Source: Streptomyces sp. NBC_00433
GTDB lineage: Bacteria > Actinomycetota > Actinomycetes > Streptomycetales > Streptomycetaceae
DNA: 64,000 bases
Direction: 5' to 3'
NCBI GenBank assembly: GCA_036015235.1
Contig: CP107926.1
Location: 7,484,001-7,548,000 of the forward strand
Part shown: in pieces, positions 8,491-17,176 of the stretch
Layout: each line of letters starts with the position of its first letter
Numbering within the stretch: the stretch's first letter is position 1
The notes under the pieces: model-generated
What the model saw: only the letters and a program-made list of their open reading frames with translations
What the model was told of the DNA's origin: nothing
Databases searched by the model: none
Made by a program: the position numbers and the translations under genes

Positions 8491-9935
8491 GGATTCAACT
8501 GGTCGTCGCAACACCTCGTGAACAGGGAGGTGTTGGATGGTGCGTCGTCAGCAGGCAGCGGACCGGGCGCTGCGTCCGAAGCTGAAGTCTCCGGGGCATC
8601 CGAAGTATCAGCGTCATGTCGAGGCGGCGTTCTGGACGGAGATCGCCAAGGGCCTTCTGCCTGAGGAGGCCGCCGCCGTCATCGGTGTGGCGCCGGCGGT
8701 CGCGACGCGCTGGTACCGCCAGTGTGGCGGCATGCGACCGTTCGATTCGAAGCCGCCCTCGGGCAGGTACCTGTCGTTTTCCGAGCGAGAGGAGATCGCG
8801 TTGCTCAGGGCACAGGGCAAGGGAGTGCGCGAGATCGCTCGAGACGTGGGTCGTAATCCGGGCACGATCTCCCGTGAGCTGCGACGCAACGCCGCGACAA
8901 GAAGTGGGAAGCTCGACTACCGGGCGTCGGTGGCGCAGTGGAAAGCAGATTTGGCTGCCCGGCGTCCCAAGACGGCGAAGTTGGTCGCCAATCCGAGGTT
9001 GCGCGCCTACGTCCAGGAGAGGCTGTCCGGCCAGATCACCACATCTGGCGGCCTGCCGATCGCGGGACCGGTGACGGGCTCGTGGACGGGCCGGAACAAG
9101 CCGCATCGCAAGGATCGTGAGTGGGTTCAGGCATGGAGTCCAGAGCAGATCGCGAACCGGATCAAGCTTGATTTCCCGGATGATGAATCCATGCGCATCA
9201 GTCACGAGGCGATCTACCAGGCCCTCTACATTCAGGGCCGCGGGGCGCTGAAACGCGAGCTCATCCTGTGTCTTCGGACCGGTCGCGCTCTGCGTGCGCC
9301 TCGGGCGCGTTCACGGCGGAAGACCTGGGCGCACGTCACGCCCGAAGCGTTGATCAGCGAGAGGCCCGCCGAGGCCGAGGACCGCGCTGTCCCCGGCCAC
9401 TGGGAGGGGGATTTGATCATCGGGCTGGAGCGTTCCGCGATCGGCACCGTTGTCGAGCGGTCGACCCGGTTCACCATGCTGGTTCATCTGCCCCGCGAAG
9501 AGGGATACGGCACGATCCCTCGAACGAAGAACGGCCCCGCACTTGCCGGCTACGGAGCGATCTCCATGAAGAAGGCACTCGCCAACACGATGTCGATGCT
9601 CCCCGAGCAACTGACGCGGTCGCTGACATGGGACCGCGGCAAGGAAATGTCGGCGCACACGCAGTTCAGGGTCGAGACCGGTATCCCCGTGTTCTTCGCC
9701 GATCCGCACAGCCCATGGCAGCGAGGAACGAACGAGAACACCAACGGACTCCTGCGCCAGTATTTCCCGAAGGGCACCGACCTCTCGCGCTGGTCCGCCG
9801 AAGAAATCGAAGCCGTTGCTCACGCGCTGAACACCAGACCCCGCAAGACACTTGGTTGGAGGACCCCGGCCGAGGCATTCAACGAGCAGCTACTCTTGCT
9901 CCAACAAGCCGGTGTTGCAACGACCGGTTGAGTCC
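8491..9935 (+). mobile_element. IS30-family insertion sequence
   Basis: One transposase gene is bounded by imperfect inverted repeats: GGATTCAACTGGTCGTCGCA on the left (from 8491) and, read inward, GGACTCAACCGGTCGTTGCA on the right (to 9935). The gene is open, so the element looks complete. It separates the kinase relic from the ubiquitin-like operon. Confidence 0.8.
8537..9931 (+). CDS. IS30-family transposase
   Basis: The 464-residue protein has an N-terminal helix-turn-helix (LSFSEREEIALLRAQGKGVR, then RDVGRNPGTISRELRRN), the IS30 signature, and a DDE core: PGHWEGDLIIGLERSAIGTV (first Asp), SLTWDRGKEMSAH (second Asp) and the glutamate in RGTNENTNGLLRQYFPKGTD. An unusual 85-residue extension precedes the HTH. 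It ends NTRPRKTLGWRTPAEAFNE as usual. It appears complete and should recognise the ends at 8491 and 9935. Confidence 0.9.
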   Translation: MVRRQQAADRALRPKLKSPGHPKYQRHVEAAFWTEIAKGLLPEEAAAVIGVAPAVATRWYRQCGGMRPFDSKPPSGRYLSFSEREEIALLRAQGKGVREIARDVGRNPGTISRELRRNAATRSGKLDYRASVAQWKADLAARRPKTAKLVANPRLRAYVQERLSGQITTSGGLPIAGPVTGSWTGRNKPHRKDREWVQAWSPEQIANRIKLDFPDDESMRISHEAIYQALYIQGRGALKRELILCLRTGRALRAPRARSRRKTWAHVTPEALISERPAEAEDRAVPGHWEGDLIIGLERSAIGTVVERSTRFTMLVHLPREEGYGTIPRTKNGPALAGYGAISMKKALANTMSMLPEQLTRSLTWDRGKEMSAHTQFRVETGIPVFFADPHSPWQRGTNENTNGLLRQYFPKGTDLSRWSAEEIEAVAHALNTRPRKTLGWRTPAEAFNEQLLLLQQAGVATTG

Positions 9936-10119
9936 AGTTAGAGAACTCTGTGATCTTGGAAGCCTGTGCTTGTCTCGTTCCCAATGACCGTAGGACTGGG
10001 AAATCGCCGCGGCCCGGAAGCCCTACAACTCCGCCGAAGCGCTGACAGCAATCGCAGCTCATGATGTGGATGGCGTCCGAGATGACCGGCGTGAAGTCCG
10101 CGGCCTTCCTCCGGTGCGT

Positions 10120-10533
10120 TCAATCGATCGTGCGGGAGGGGCGTCGCATGCGCTTCCAAATCCGCCGCCACCAGTGCGCCTGCCCCGTCAGTGGCTGTAG
10201 TACCGCCTCGACTTGCGCGGCGCGATCGCGGGAGCTAGCGGCTCGTGTGGCCGCTGCCGAGACTTGCGGCAGCCACACGATGCGGTCGTTCCGGACGTAG
10301 TAGTGCGATCGACACTGCTGCTGTCCGTTTCCGACGGACGGTCGCAGGGACACAGTGCCGTCGAAGGTCAGGGCCCAGTCGTGTGGTCCGAACGGTGTGA
10401 CGACCCTCGACCCGCATCCGCACGCGCACAGATGGACCGCAGTTTCGAACGGCATCGAGATGTACAGGTTACCCGGCTCGGGTTCGGCCGGGATGTACTC
10501 GGTGAACACCGGTGTCAGGGCTCGAGCTTTCAC
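10120..10533 (-). CDS. DUF6527-family protein of the ubiquitin-like operon
   Basis: The 137-residue protein contains LTPVFTEYIPAEPEPGNLYI, then VHLCACGCGSRVVTP, DWALTFDGTVSLRPSVGN and CRSHYYVRNDRIVWLP. This is the DUF6527 pattern: a CxCxC cluster plus a later C-x-x-H, likely a zinc-binding site. Such proteins recur next to E1-like and multiubiquitin genes. The GTG start at 10533 overlaps the E1 stop (GTGA), so it is the third gene of a coupled operon. Its role is unknown; a peptidase, E3-like or structural metal protein are all possible. The last 45 residues are basic and helical. Confidence 0.7.
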   Translation of the reverse strand: MKARALTPVFTEYIPAEPEPGNLYISMPFETAVHLCACGCGSRVVTPFGPHDWALTFDGTVSLRPSVGNGQQQCRSHYYVRNDRIVWLPQVSAAATRAASSRDRAAQVEAVLQPLTGQAHWWRRIWKRMRRPSRTID

Positions 10534-11801
10534 GCGGCGGCCTCCGACTTGTCCCCAGCGTCAGCACTAGTCAGGGTCGGCTCGGCACCAGGTTCGACGC
10601 GTTCGTCCTGGGTGGTAGAGGCGCCGTAGCGGCTGTAGAGCCCATTCGAGTCGACCGCGTAGACGGTGTGCAATTCACTCTCGGTGTCGGCATAGAACCC
10701 GAGGTACTTCTTGTACCGGAAGATGGCCAAGTTCGCAGTGAAGGAGTTCAACTCGGCGACCTGCAGATTGGTGTCGTACTCGGCGTCCTCTCCGGAGAAG
10801 TACGAGACCAGCCCATCTCGCTCGATGTGCTCGGTGCGACCCGGAAGAGATGCCGTGATACGCACCTGTCCGTCGATGCCGTCGGCGTCCTTGCTGACCC
10901 CGACTCCGGTATCGATGAACGGGACGCCGTTGACGGTCAGTGCCTCGATGATGACCTTCTTGTCCTGACCAGTGTCCATCGCGAGAAACACGAAGTCAGC
11001 GTCGAGTAGTTCGCCAACGTTTTTCGAGGTGATGTTCACTGGGTGAGCCTCGATGCCACGACGCATCCGCGAATACATCCGCTTGAAGTATTCGACCTTC
11101 TTCAGGCTCTTCTGCAGGTCCGCAAGGCTCGCGACACCGGGTGCCCGGAAGGCGTTGTGCGTGTGGAAAACATCACCGTCGTAAAGATGAAGCGTGTGTA
11201 TCGGGGTTTTGGCAAGTAGGTCGAGCAGGTACGCGCCGGTACCCCCGAGACCGACGATCACCACCTTCTTCAGGGCGAGGTGTGCATTGACCTCGGTGAT
11301 ACCAGCCCTGCTGGAGAAGGTGTCGAGGTAGAGGAATACACCGTCGGCTTCGTCGGTCTCGATAGGATTGAAGGTCAGTGGGGTCGCCTCGGGGTCGATA
11401 GCCTGGGCGGGCCCGATGACCATCGCGGCGTAGTAGGTGACCTTCTCGTAGTAATCCGGATAGCTGCCGCTAGGCTTCTGGGAAAACCCGCAGTTGGCGG
11501 TGAGGTCCGGACTGGCGGACCACTTCTGAACGTCGTCGTTTACGAGCCCGTCAATGGCATTGCCATTCTTATCGTGGGGCATCCCGCCAACGAAACACAT
11601 CACGTGGGTGCTGGGGGTCGTCGTGGTGTCGCCGCATAGATCCAGTGGGCAGAGGAAGGATCCCCACTGAACCTGAGCAGCGTCGTCCACGAACGGGATG
11701 TCGTCGATGACGAGGAACCCGTTGACGACCCGGACGGCGTACCCGTCCTGGACCAGGCGAGTCAGGTCGGCGCTCTTACGAACGAGTTGTGAGCCGGACA
11801 T
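10530..11801 (-). CDS. ThiF/E1-like adenylyltransferase with DUF6791-type N-terminus
   Basis: Starting at MSGSQLVRKSADLTRLVQDG (ATG 11801; a longer frame to 11864 lies inside the upstream gene), the 423-residue protein has an N-terminal domain of DUF6791 type (about 1-165) and then a Rossmann E1 fold: KKVVIVGLGGTGAYLLDLLA, the acidic LYDGDVF and FVFLAMDTGQDKK. It should adenylate the C-terminus of the small ubiquitin-like protein encoded upstream. I see no cysteine anywhere after the nucleotide-binding motif, so the usual E1 thioester site seems absent. It overlaps the upstream gene by 26 nt and the next by 4 nt. No E2 or JAB peptidase gene is nearby. Confidence 0.8.
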   Translation of the reverse strand: MSGSQLVRKSADLTRLVQDGYAVRVVNGFLVIDDIPFVDDAAQVQWGSFLCPLDLCGDTTTTPSTHVMCFVGGMPHDKNGNAIDGLVNDDVQKWSASPDLTANCGFSQKPSGSYPDYYEKVTYYAAMVIGPAQAIDPEATPLTFNPIETDEADGVFLYLDTFSSRAGITEVNAHLALKKVVIVGLGGTGAYLLDLLAKTPIHTLHLYDGDVFHTHNAFRAPGVASLADLQKSLKKVEYFKRMYSRMRRGIEAHPVNITSKNVGELLDADFVFLAMDTGQDKKVIIEALTVNGVPFIDTGVGVSKDADGIDGQVRITASLPGRTEHIERDGLVSYFSGEDAEYDTNLQVAELNSFTANLAIFRYKKYLGFYADTESELHTVYAVDSNGLYSRYGASTTQDERVEPGAEPTLTSADAGDKSEAAA

Positions 11802-12057
11802 TGAAGCGCGTGCCCTTCTTCTTGACCTCCACGGACTCGCCGACGAGCAGCGTGCCATCCCCACCGTGGGGTGTGATGGCGTTGCTATAGGTGACGGTGA
11901 ACATTGCTTGCGGGTCGTGACCGGGGTACGCGAGCTGCCCGAGTCTGTCGTAGGTCACGGTGTCGTGGTCGAGGGTGACCCGCGTGCCGTTGATGATCAC
12001 CTCGAACTCCCTGTCCTTCTTGTTGTCGTCCTGCCCATGAGCGGATGCCACAGCCAT
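11776..12057 (-). CDS. multiubiquitin-domain (ubiquitin-like) protein
   Basis: The 93-residue protein matches a single multiubiquitin domain: REFEVIINGTRVTLDHDTVT, YDRLGQLAYPG, then MFTVTYSNAITPHGGDGTLL and VEVKKKGTRFNVRLTTRS. This is a beta-grasp fold found in prokaryotic ubiquitin-like conjugation operons. The C-terminus lacks a GG tail, as is usual for the family. It is the first gene of the operon; the E1-like gene starts 26 nt before its stop. Transcription diverges from the HigBA-like pair at 12259. Confidence 0.8.
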   Translation of the reverse strand: MAVASAHGQDDNKKDREFEVIINGTRVTLDHDTVTYDRLGQLAYPGHDPQAMFTVTYSNAITPHGGDGTLLVGESVEVKKKGTRFNVRLTTRS

Positions 12058-12258
12058 GACAGTCCCCTTTCGTCATGCCCTCCGCTGGTCGGTGGGCATG
12101 ACGCGAGTGTAACATAGACGTGATCACCCCATGGGTGAAGGCCTTCATGTGAGTAGCATCTAGCCGCTGTCAACGACCGTGGGCTTCGGTGGGGCCTGTA
12201 ACATCCGCACGGGGCAGGCCGGCACGTCGTCAGCCAATAGGTGATGGAGAGTGGACAC
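12058..12258. promoter_or_regulatory. divergent promoter region, ubiquitin-like operon / TA pair
   Basis: About 200 bp separate the two divergent operons. The part 12100-12140 is AT-rich for this genome (AGTGTAACATAGACGTGATC), where overlapping promoters are likely. I cannot assign individual -35 and -10 boxes with confidence. The HTH protein encoded at 12567 is a natural candidate to act here. Confidence 0.4.
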
Positions 12259-12570
12259 GTGGACCGGGAGTACATGGATGAGGAGTTGCATCGCCTCGCC
12301 ACGGACCCCGGATTCCGGCCGGACGGCTGGAGCGCGCAGGAGGTCTCGGACTTTCGCGTCCTCGTTCAGTGCACGCGGGCAGCGCGGCTCGACACCGACC
12401 TGCGGAACTCGCGCATGCTGCGCATCCAGCCCGGTGACCGCCACGACCTGAGCAAGGCGCGAGCAACGTTGAGTTCCGGCCGCGTTATCAACCTGACGTT
12501 CAAGAGCACAGAGAGCCACAGCGCCGTGACTTTCGAGCTATTGACTCCAGAGATGGAAACCTTGCGATGA
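12259..12570 (+). CDS. probable toxin of a HigBA/ImmA-type pair
   Basis: A small protein of about 103 residues: GFRPDGWSAQEVSDFRVLVQ, DLRNSRMLRIQPGDRHDLSK, ARATLSSGRVINLTFKSTES. The spacing DLRN...L.i..G.R and terminal beta strands recall RelE/HigB-fold toxins, but the match is weak. GTG at 12259 has GGAG 8 bases upstream; ATG at 12244 is possible but lacks a ribosome site. Its stop overlaps the start of the HTH-ImmA gene (ATGA), the usual order toxin then HigA-like antitoxin. Confidence 0.5.
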   Translation: MDREYMDEELHRLATDPGFRPDGWSAQEVSDFRVLVQCTRAARLDTDLRNSRMLRIQPGDRHDLSKARATLSSGRVINLTFKSTESHSAVTFELLTPEMETLR

Positions 12571-13667
12571 GCAACCCTCCACACGACCCGCTGCCAATTG
12601 CCCAGGTGCCGGTTGGCGAACTCCTCGGGAGGGAACTTGAGGCCAGAGACTGGTCTCAGGCGGATTTCGCTGCGGTTCTGGATCGCCCGACTCAGTTCGT
12701 CTCCGAGATCATCACCGGAAAGAAGGAGATCACCAGGGAATCGGCGGCGCAGATCGGCGCCGCCCTTGGCCATACAGCCGAGTACTGGCTTAACCTTCAG
12801 GACCAGTACCTGCTCGCCGAGCAGTCCAAGAACAAGAACACCCAGGTCAAGCTGGATGAGGTGCGTCGACGTGCCCGCCTAAACGACAAGGGCCCGATCC
12901 AGCTGTTGATGAAGCGCGGCTTCCTCACCGGCACGACCTTGGATGCCCTCGAGGCCGAGGTGAAGGAACTGTTCGAACTGGATTCCCTGGATGACGAGCC
13001 CAGATTCGCAGCGGCGGCGAGGCGCACAAACCGTAGCGGCGACATCAGCTCACTACAGCGAACATGGGTTGCGTGCATCAGGAGGGAAGCCCGCAAGTTT
13101 CCGCCGCAGGATAGATACTCCGCGAAACGCCTGAGGAAGCTTGCGGGTGCCCTTTCACGGACACTCAAGTCTGCCGCCGACTTCGAGGATCTACCCAACC
13201 AGTTGAGGGCGGTTGGTGTGCGCCTAGTATATGTCGAATCGCTTCCGGGCGCCAAGATCGACGGGTGCGCGATGCTGGTCGATGGGTATCCGGTCATTGG
13301 CTTGTCAGGTCGCGGCAAAAGGCTCGACAAGGTCCTATTCACCGTGTTGCACGAGATCGCGCACATCCTGCTTGACCACGTCGACTCCGAGCACCTCATC
13401 GTCGAAGGACTCGATGACGTTCAAAGCAACGAAACGGGGTGGGAGAAGGACGCAGACAGTGAGGCCACGCAATGGGTGTTTCCACACGGAATGCCGGACG
13501 TCCCAGCCCGCATCGGCGCACATTGGGTCAATCAGACGGCCGCTGAACTTGGAGTGGCACGCATCGTCATCGTCGGCCACCTTCAGCACCGCCGTCGCCT
13601 TGACTGGAGGACAACACTGGCGAAGAACGCTCCTTCGGTAAGCGGCGCTCTCGAGGCGTGGGAGTAG
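12567..13667 (+). CDS. HigA-like HTH protein fused to ImmA/IrrE metallopeptidase
   Basis: The 366-residue protein begins with a HigA/XRE domain (residues about 15-75: LGRELEARDWSQADFAAVLD, then FVSEIITGKKEITRESAAQI) and ends with an ImmA/IrrE zinc peptidase domain carrying HEIAHILLDH (HExxH). Family members act as repressors whose inactivation or cleavage activity couples stress to derepression. It overlaps the preceding small gene by 4 nt. It may repress its own promoter and perhaps the divergent ubiquitin-like operon. Confidence 0.8.
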   Translation: MSNPPHDPLPIAQVPVGELLGRELEARDWSQADFAAVLDRPTQFVSEIITGKKEITRESAAQIGAALGHTAEYWLNLQDQYLLAEQSKNKNTQVKLDEVRRRARLNDKGPIQLLMKRGFLTGTTLDALEAEVKELFELDSLDDEPRFAAAARRTNRSGDISSLQRTWVACIRREARKFPPQDRYSAKRLRKLAGALSRTLKSAADFEDLPNQLRAVGVRLVYVESLPGAKIDGCAMLVDGYPVIGLSGRGKRLDKVLFTVLHEIAHILLDHVDSEHLIVEGLDDVQSNETGWEKDADSEATQWVFPHGMPDVPARIGAHWVNQTAAELGVARIVIVGHLQHRRRLDWRTTLAKNAPSVSGALEAWE

Positions 13668-13961
13668 CTAACTAGTGGGGCCCTGCCATTATTCGAGGAC
13701 CCTCTGCTCGTCAAGGAAGCGATCAGAGCGCTCACGATTGGTTGGCCTGTGCTGCCCTGTGTTACGTCGTCCGAAGGCATCCGGCCACCGGCTGGCCACC
13801 GGAGGTGGCCATGCGTCGACGCAAGGGCATTGTCAGCACCCCACAGGGGCGTAGTCGCGCCGGCGTTGCTGCCGACTGGAGGACCCCTAAAAACTCTCCT
13901 TCATCCCAGCGGCAGCGCCAGTTCCGTGAGCCTGACTTAGCTAGGAGAGCGCCCCCACGGC
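13668..13961 (+). repeat. integration-arm repeat, copy 3, in gene-free spacer
   Basis: The core 13718-13805 reads AAGCGATCAGAGCGC, GGCCTGTGCTGCCCTGTG, TTACGTCGTCCGAAGGC and tandem GGCCACCGG decamers, a direct relative of 4045-4160. The remainder of the spacer shows no gene. It marks a seam between the ubiquitin/HigBA block and the caspase-NACHT block. Confidence 0.5.
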
Positions 13962-16900
13962 TCACCGGCTTCTACCAGAGCGGATGAGGTGATCGGCAAA
14001 GGCGAGGTCGCCGCGGAAAGCCAGGATCTCGTCGTCGATGCCGACGAACAGCTCGCCCTCGGCGGAGACGTCCAAGACGCGGATCGGTCGATCCAGCAGC
14101 AGGATCTCCTTGCTGTCGCCGCGTCCCGGGTACCACAGTCGTACCGTCCCGTCGGTTCCCCCTGTGAAGACCATGAGATCGTTTGCGCTCTGCCGGGTGC
14201 TCACGGCGGTCACCCGTCCGTTGTGCGCCCTTCTCTCGTCCGCAACGAGGTGCCGGTTGATGACGTCTTCGATGATCAAGGTTCCCTCCGGGGTACCCAA
14301 CGCCACCACTAGGCGGCCGTGCAGTGTGCCCTCCGCGGAGATGACCCCGTCCGGTGCGAACCGGGGGAAAGCCTCCGCGAACCAGTGCCCCGCGTCGATC
14401 AGTCGCGGCGCCTGGGGGTCCCAGATGGAGCGGGTTCCGTTGGAGTCTTCCAGGAGCGCCACCGTACGACCTGCCAGGTCGTATCTGCGCGCCGCCACGA
14501 ATACGCCCGGGTGGGGGGACAGCCGCTCCTCGCGCTCTCCTGTTGAGCCGTTGAGGACCGCGTGGCGGTCGCCGTCGTCGGACAGGACGAGCAGCGCGCT
14601 CCGATTTCCGGCCGGCAGAGCGATGATCCGGCCGGGAGACACCGGGCCCCGCGCCGTCCACCACGGCTGCCAGGGCAGGCTGGGCTCGTGACGCGGCGTG
14701 GCAAGCCGGTGTGCGAGCTCGCTGAGGCCGGTCCGGACCGCGGTGAGACTCGCGGCGAATCGCCGGTGTTCCAAGGCAGGCCGGCGGTCCAGCAGTGAAG
14801 CGAGCAGGGGAGCCGGGAAGGGCGCCGTGAGGTGGCCGTCCCGCAGTACATCGTGGACCGCCGGGGGATCGGCCCGGAGCAGGAACTCGGGATCGTCCAG
14901 CACCTCTTGGGCCCGCTCGGCGGCGACGGCCAGGGCGGCGCCGTGCCGGAGCAGGTAGGGCTCGGCCAGCGACCAGTCCCGGGCCTCGCGGGGGCCCAAC
15001 GGCGCCAGCAACGGGTCCAGCAGATCGCGGCGCCAGGTGTGATGGCCGGTGGAGCGGGTGAAGCCGCCCAGCAGATGGTCGCCGATCGACTGGTGGAAGA
15101 GCCGGTACAGCGTCGTGCCGTCGGAGTCGGTGACCGTACGCAGGTAGAAGCGCCCCGCCGTCAGGGTGTCCCGGATCTCCTGCTCCGAGGCGACCGGCCC
15201 GGCGTCGCCGTTCTCGATGAACAGATGGGCGATCCGGGTCAGGACCGATGCCGGCATGCCCAGGCCCCGGGCGGATCCGAGCGCGGTGAGAACAGGACGG
15301 AGCCAGAACCGCCCCGGCTGGGAGCGCAGGTCGAGTTCGAGCACCCCGATCGGATCGCGGGGAGCCTGCCGGGCGGCTTCGGCGGCTTCCTCCCAGTCCA
15401 TCACCGGCATGCCGGCGTGGGAGACGATGAAGTAGCGGGTGCAGAGACCGGCGACGAGAAAGCCGCCCCATCCGCGCGAGCCGGGGCCGGTCAGTGCGGC
15501 GGCGAGCTCATCGGCAAACGCCGCGACGACCGACCCCCGTGACCGGTACTCCCGTACGGTGCGCAGGATTCCGGTCACATAACTGCGCAGGTCCGCTGCC
15601 AGGACGCTCGGCGGTACGGCGTCCAGGTCGATGAGCAGCCCGCGGCGCAGCGCCTCGTCCAGTAAGGGGCGGAACTCGGCGTAGTTCCGAGTGGCCACGA
15701 GCACGCGCGCCGCGGGCCCGCCGCCCGGGCGACGCTGCTGTGCCAGGGGGAGCAGGAGCTCTTCCATGACGTCGACGCCCTGGACCATTTCGTCCAGCGC
15801 GTCGATCACGATGACCGGTGGTCCAACGAGATGCCTCAGTGCGTCGACCAGTTCCGCCGGGGACCGTGCGGGCAGGTCGAGTTGGTGGGCGATGGACCCG
15901 CAGATCTCGGACAGGTCCCGCTGACGCGCGTGCACTGCCGCGAAGCCCCGGACGGCCTCGCGCGGCGCGTTCGCGGCGCGCGACCACAGTTCCCGGCTCG
16001 CCTCGCGCAGCCGGGGATGAGCGGCGCAGACCAGGAGTCCGAGCAAGGCTGATTTGCCAGCGCCCGGTGAGCCCGTGACCACGGCGAGGCTCTCGTCCGC
16101 GTCGCCGTGGTCGAGCCATGCCGTCAGGGCTCGCAGTTCCCTGTCCCGCCCGGCGAACTGGCCGACCACACCGTGTCCGTACTCGGCGACCGCTGAGCTT
16201 CCGGAGGCGCGTTCCATGAAGTGCGAGGGGTCGAACCCTTCGTCGGCCCCCTCCAGGAACGGCAGCACCGCGGGATCGAGGGTCGGGCGCAGCCGCCCGC
16301 GCGACTGGCCGCCGGCGTAGGCGGGATTGGGAAAGAAGGGCGGGTCGTCGAGTTCGAAGGACGGGTCATGGGCCGATGTCCAGATACTCGCTGGCGACGA
16401 TCCCGCGCCGGCGATCTGCCGCCGGATCTCGCGGGCGACCGTCGGCAGCGGCACGCTGGCCATGCTTGGGTCGATGCCCAGGTCACCGGCGCGCAGGCGA
16501 CGCAGGACCGCGGCGGCGGCCCTGCTGAGGGCTCCGTCGATCTGCGGGTGGTCCCGTCCGTCGGTCGCGATCAGCCATGTCCTCGGCGAGGTGTCCGGTA
16601 TCCGTGGCCTGTCCGGCAGCCGATCACCGGCCTGGCACGCGTCGAGGAAGAACAGCGTGGCCGGGGCATCCGGTCGGCGCTGGATCCGGCGCAGCCAGCC
16701 CTCGCCGCCGCGGCCGTCGGGGTCCGCCGGCCCGGAGGCCGACTCGGAGCGCGGCTCGGAGGTCCCGTGCCCGACGAGGTGCACCACGCAGACGTCGTCG
16801 GGATGCCGACGCACGAGGAAGTCCTCGACGCGGCGGCCGACTTCCCCGGACGGGGTCTCGAAGGAGGTGGTGCACGAGTAGCCGACCGACTCCAGGGCCT

Positions 16901-17042
16901 CGGCGAGTTCCCGTACCCGCGCTGCGGCCAAAGGCAGCGGCGGCCCCTTGCGTGAACGCCATGCGCCGGAGTCAGGATCGGACGGCACGTCGTGGCCGCC
17001 CACAGCGATGCACAAAGCCACGCGCCTGACCGGCGAGTTCAA
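13962..17042 (-). CDS. caspase-like / NACHT-type STAND protein with degenerate propeller
   Basis: From TTG at 17042 (GGAGG 7 bases upstream; longer open frame to 17291 looks non-native) the 1026-residue protein has a caspase-like domain (about 8-235) with canonical His92 in VVHLVGHGTSEP and Cys136 in LFFLDACQAG. A STAND NTPase follows: P-loop VVTGSPGAGKSALL (about 324-331) and Walker B PPVIVIDALDE (about 408-418), then a helical arm (TLYRLFHQSIGDHLLGGF). The C-terminal 250 residues form a beta-propeller of which only GGTDGTVRLWYPG is a clear WD blade. It should sense a trigger, oligomerise and activate the peptidase. It is divergent from its larger paralog at 17177. Confidence 0.85.
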   Translation of the reverse strand: MNSPVRRVALCIAVGGHDVPSDPDSGAWRSRKGPPLPLAAARVRELAEALESVGYSCTTSFETPSGEVGRRVEDFLVRRHPDDVCVVHLVGHGTSEPRSESASGPADPDGRGGEGWLRRIQRRPDAPATLFFLDACQAGDRLPDRPRIPDTSPRTWLIATDGRDHPQIDGALSRAAAAVLRRLRAGDLGIDPSMASVPLPTVAREIRRQIAGAGSSPASIWTSAHDPSFELDDPPFFPNPAYAGGQSRGRLRPTLDPAVLPFLEGADEGFDPSHFMERASGSSAVAEYGHGVVGQFAGRDRELRALTAWLDHGDADESLAVVTGSPGAGKSALLGLLVCAAHPRLREASRELWSRAANAPREAVRGFAAVHARQRDLSEICGSIAHQLDLPARSPAELVDALRHLVGPPVIVIDALDEMVQGVDVMEELLLPLAQQRRPGGGPAARVLVATRNYAEFRPLLDEALRRGLLIDLDAVPPSVLAADLRSYVTGILRTVREYRSRGSVVAAFADELAAALTGPGSRGWGGFLVAGLCTRYFIVSHAGMPVMDWEEAAEAARQAPRDPIGVLELDLRSQPGRFWLRPVLTALGSARGLGMPASVLTRIAHLFIENGDAGPVASEQEIRDTLTAGRFYLRTVTDSDGTTLYRLFHQSIGDHLLGGFTRSTGHHTWRRDLLDPLLAPLGPREARDWSLAEPYLLRHGAALAVAAERAQEVLDDPEFLLRADPPAVHDVLRDGHLTAPFPAPLLASLLDRRPALEHRRFAASLTAVRTGLSELAHRLATPRHEPSLPWQPWWTARGPVSPGRIIALPAGNRSALLVLSDDGDRHAVLNGSTGEREERLSPHPGVFVAARRYDLAGRTVALLEDSNGTRSIWDPQAPRLIDAGHWFAEAFPRFAPDGVISAEGTLHGRLVVALGTPEGTLIIEDVINRHLVADERRAHNGRVTAVSTRQSANDLMVFTGGTDGTVRLWYPGRGDSKEILLLDRPIRVLDVSAEGELFVGIDDEILAFRGDLAFADHLIRSGRSR

Positions 17043-17176
17043 CGGCAGACCTCCGCTCCGTCCTGCTGACGACCCCAGCGTAGACCCAGGTCTCTCGCGT
17101 CGGCCTCGCTTCGCAGGGCATTCCAGTAGCCTGGCCCGAACAGCGTGGACATCGGACGATCGCCGAGGATGTTCGG
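17043..17176. promoter_or_regulatory. shared intergenic region of the two caspase-NACHT genes
   Basis: Only 134 bp separate the divergent starts, so the two promoters must overlap or abut and the proteins are likely co-expressed. Ribosome sites are GGAGG for the minus gene (17050-17054) and GAGGA for the plus gene. I cannot mark -10/-35 boxes with confidence. Confidence 0.45.
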
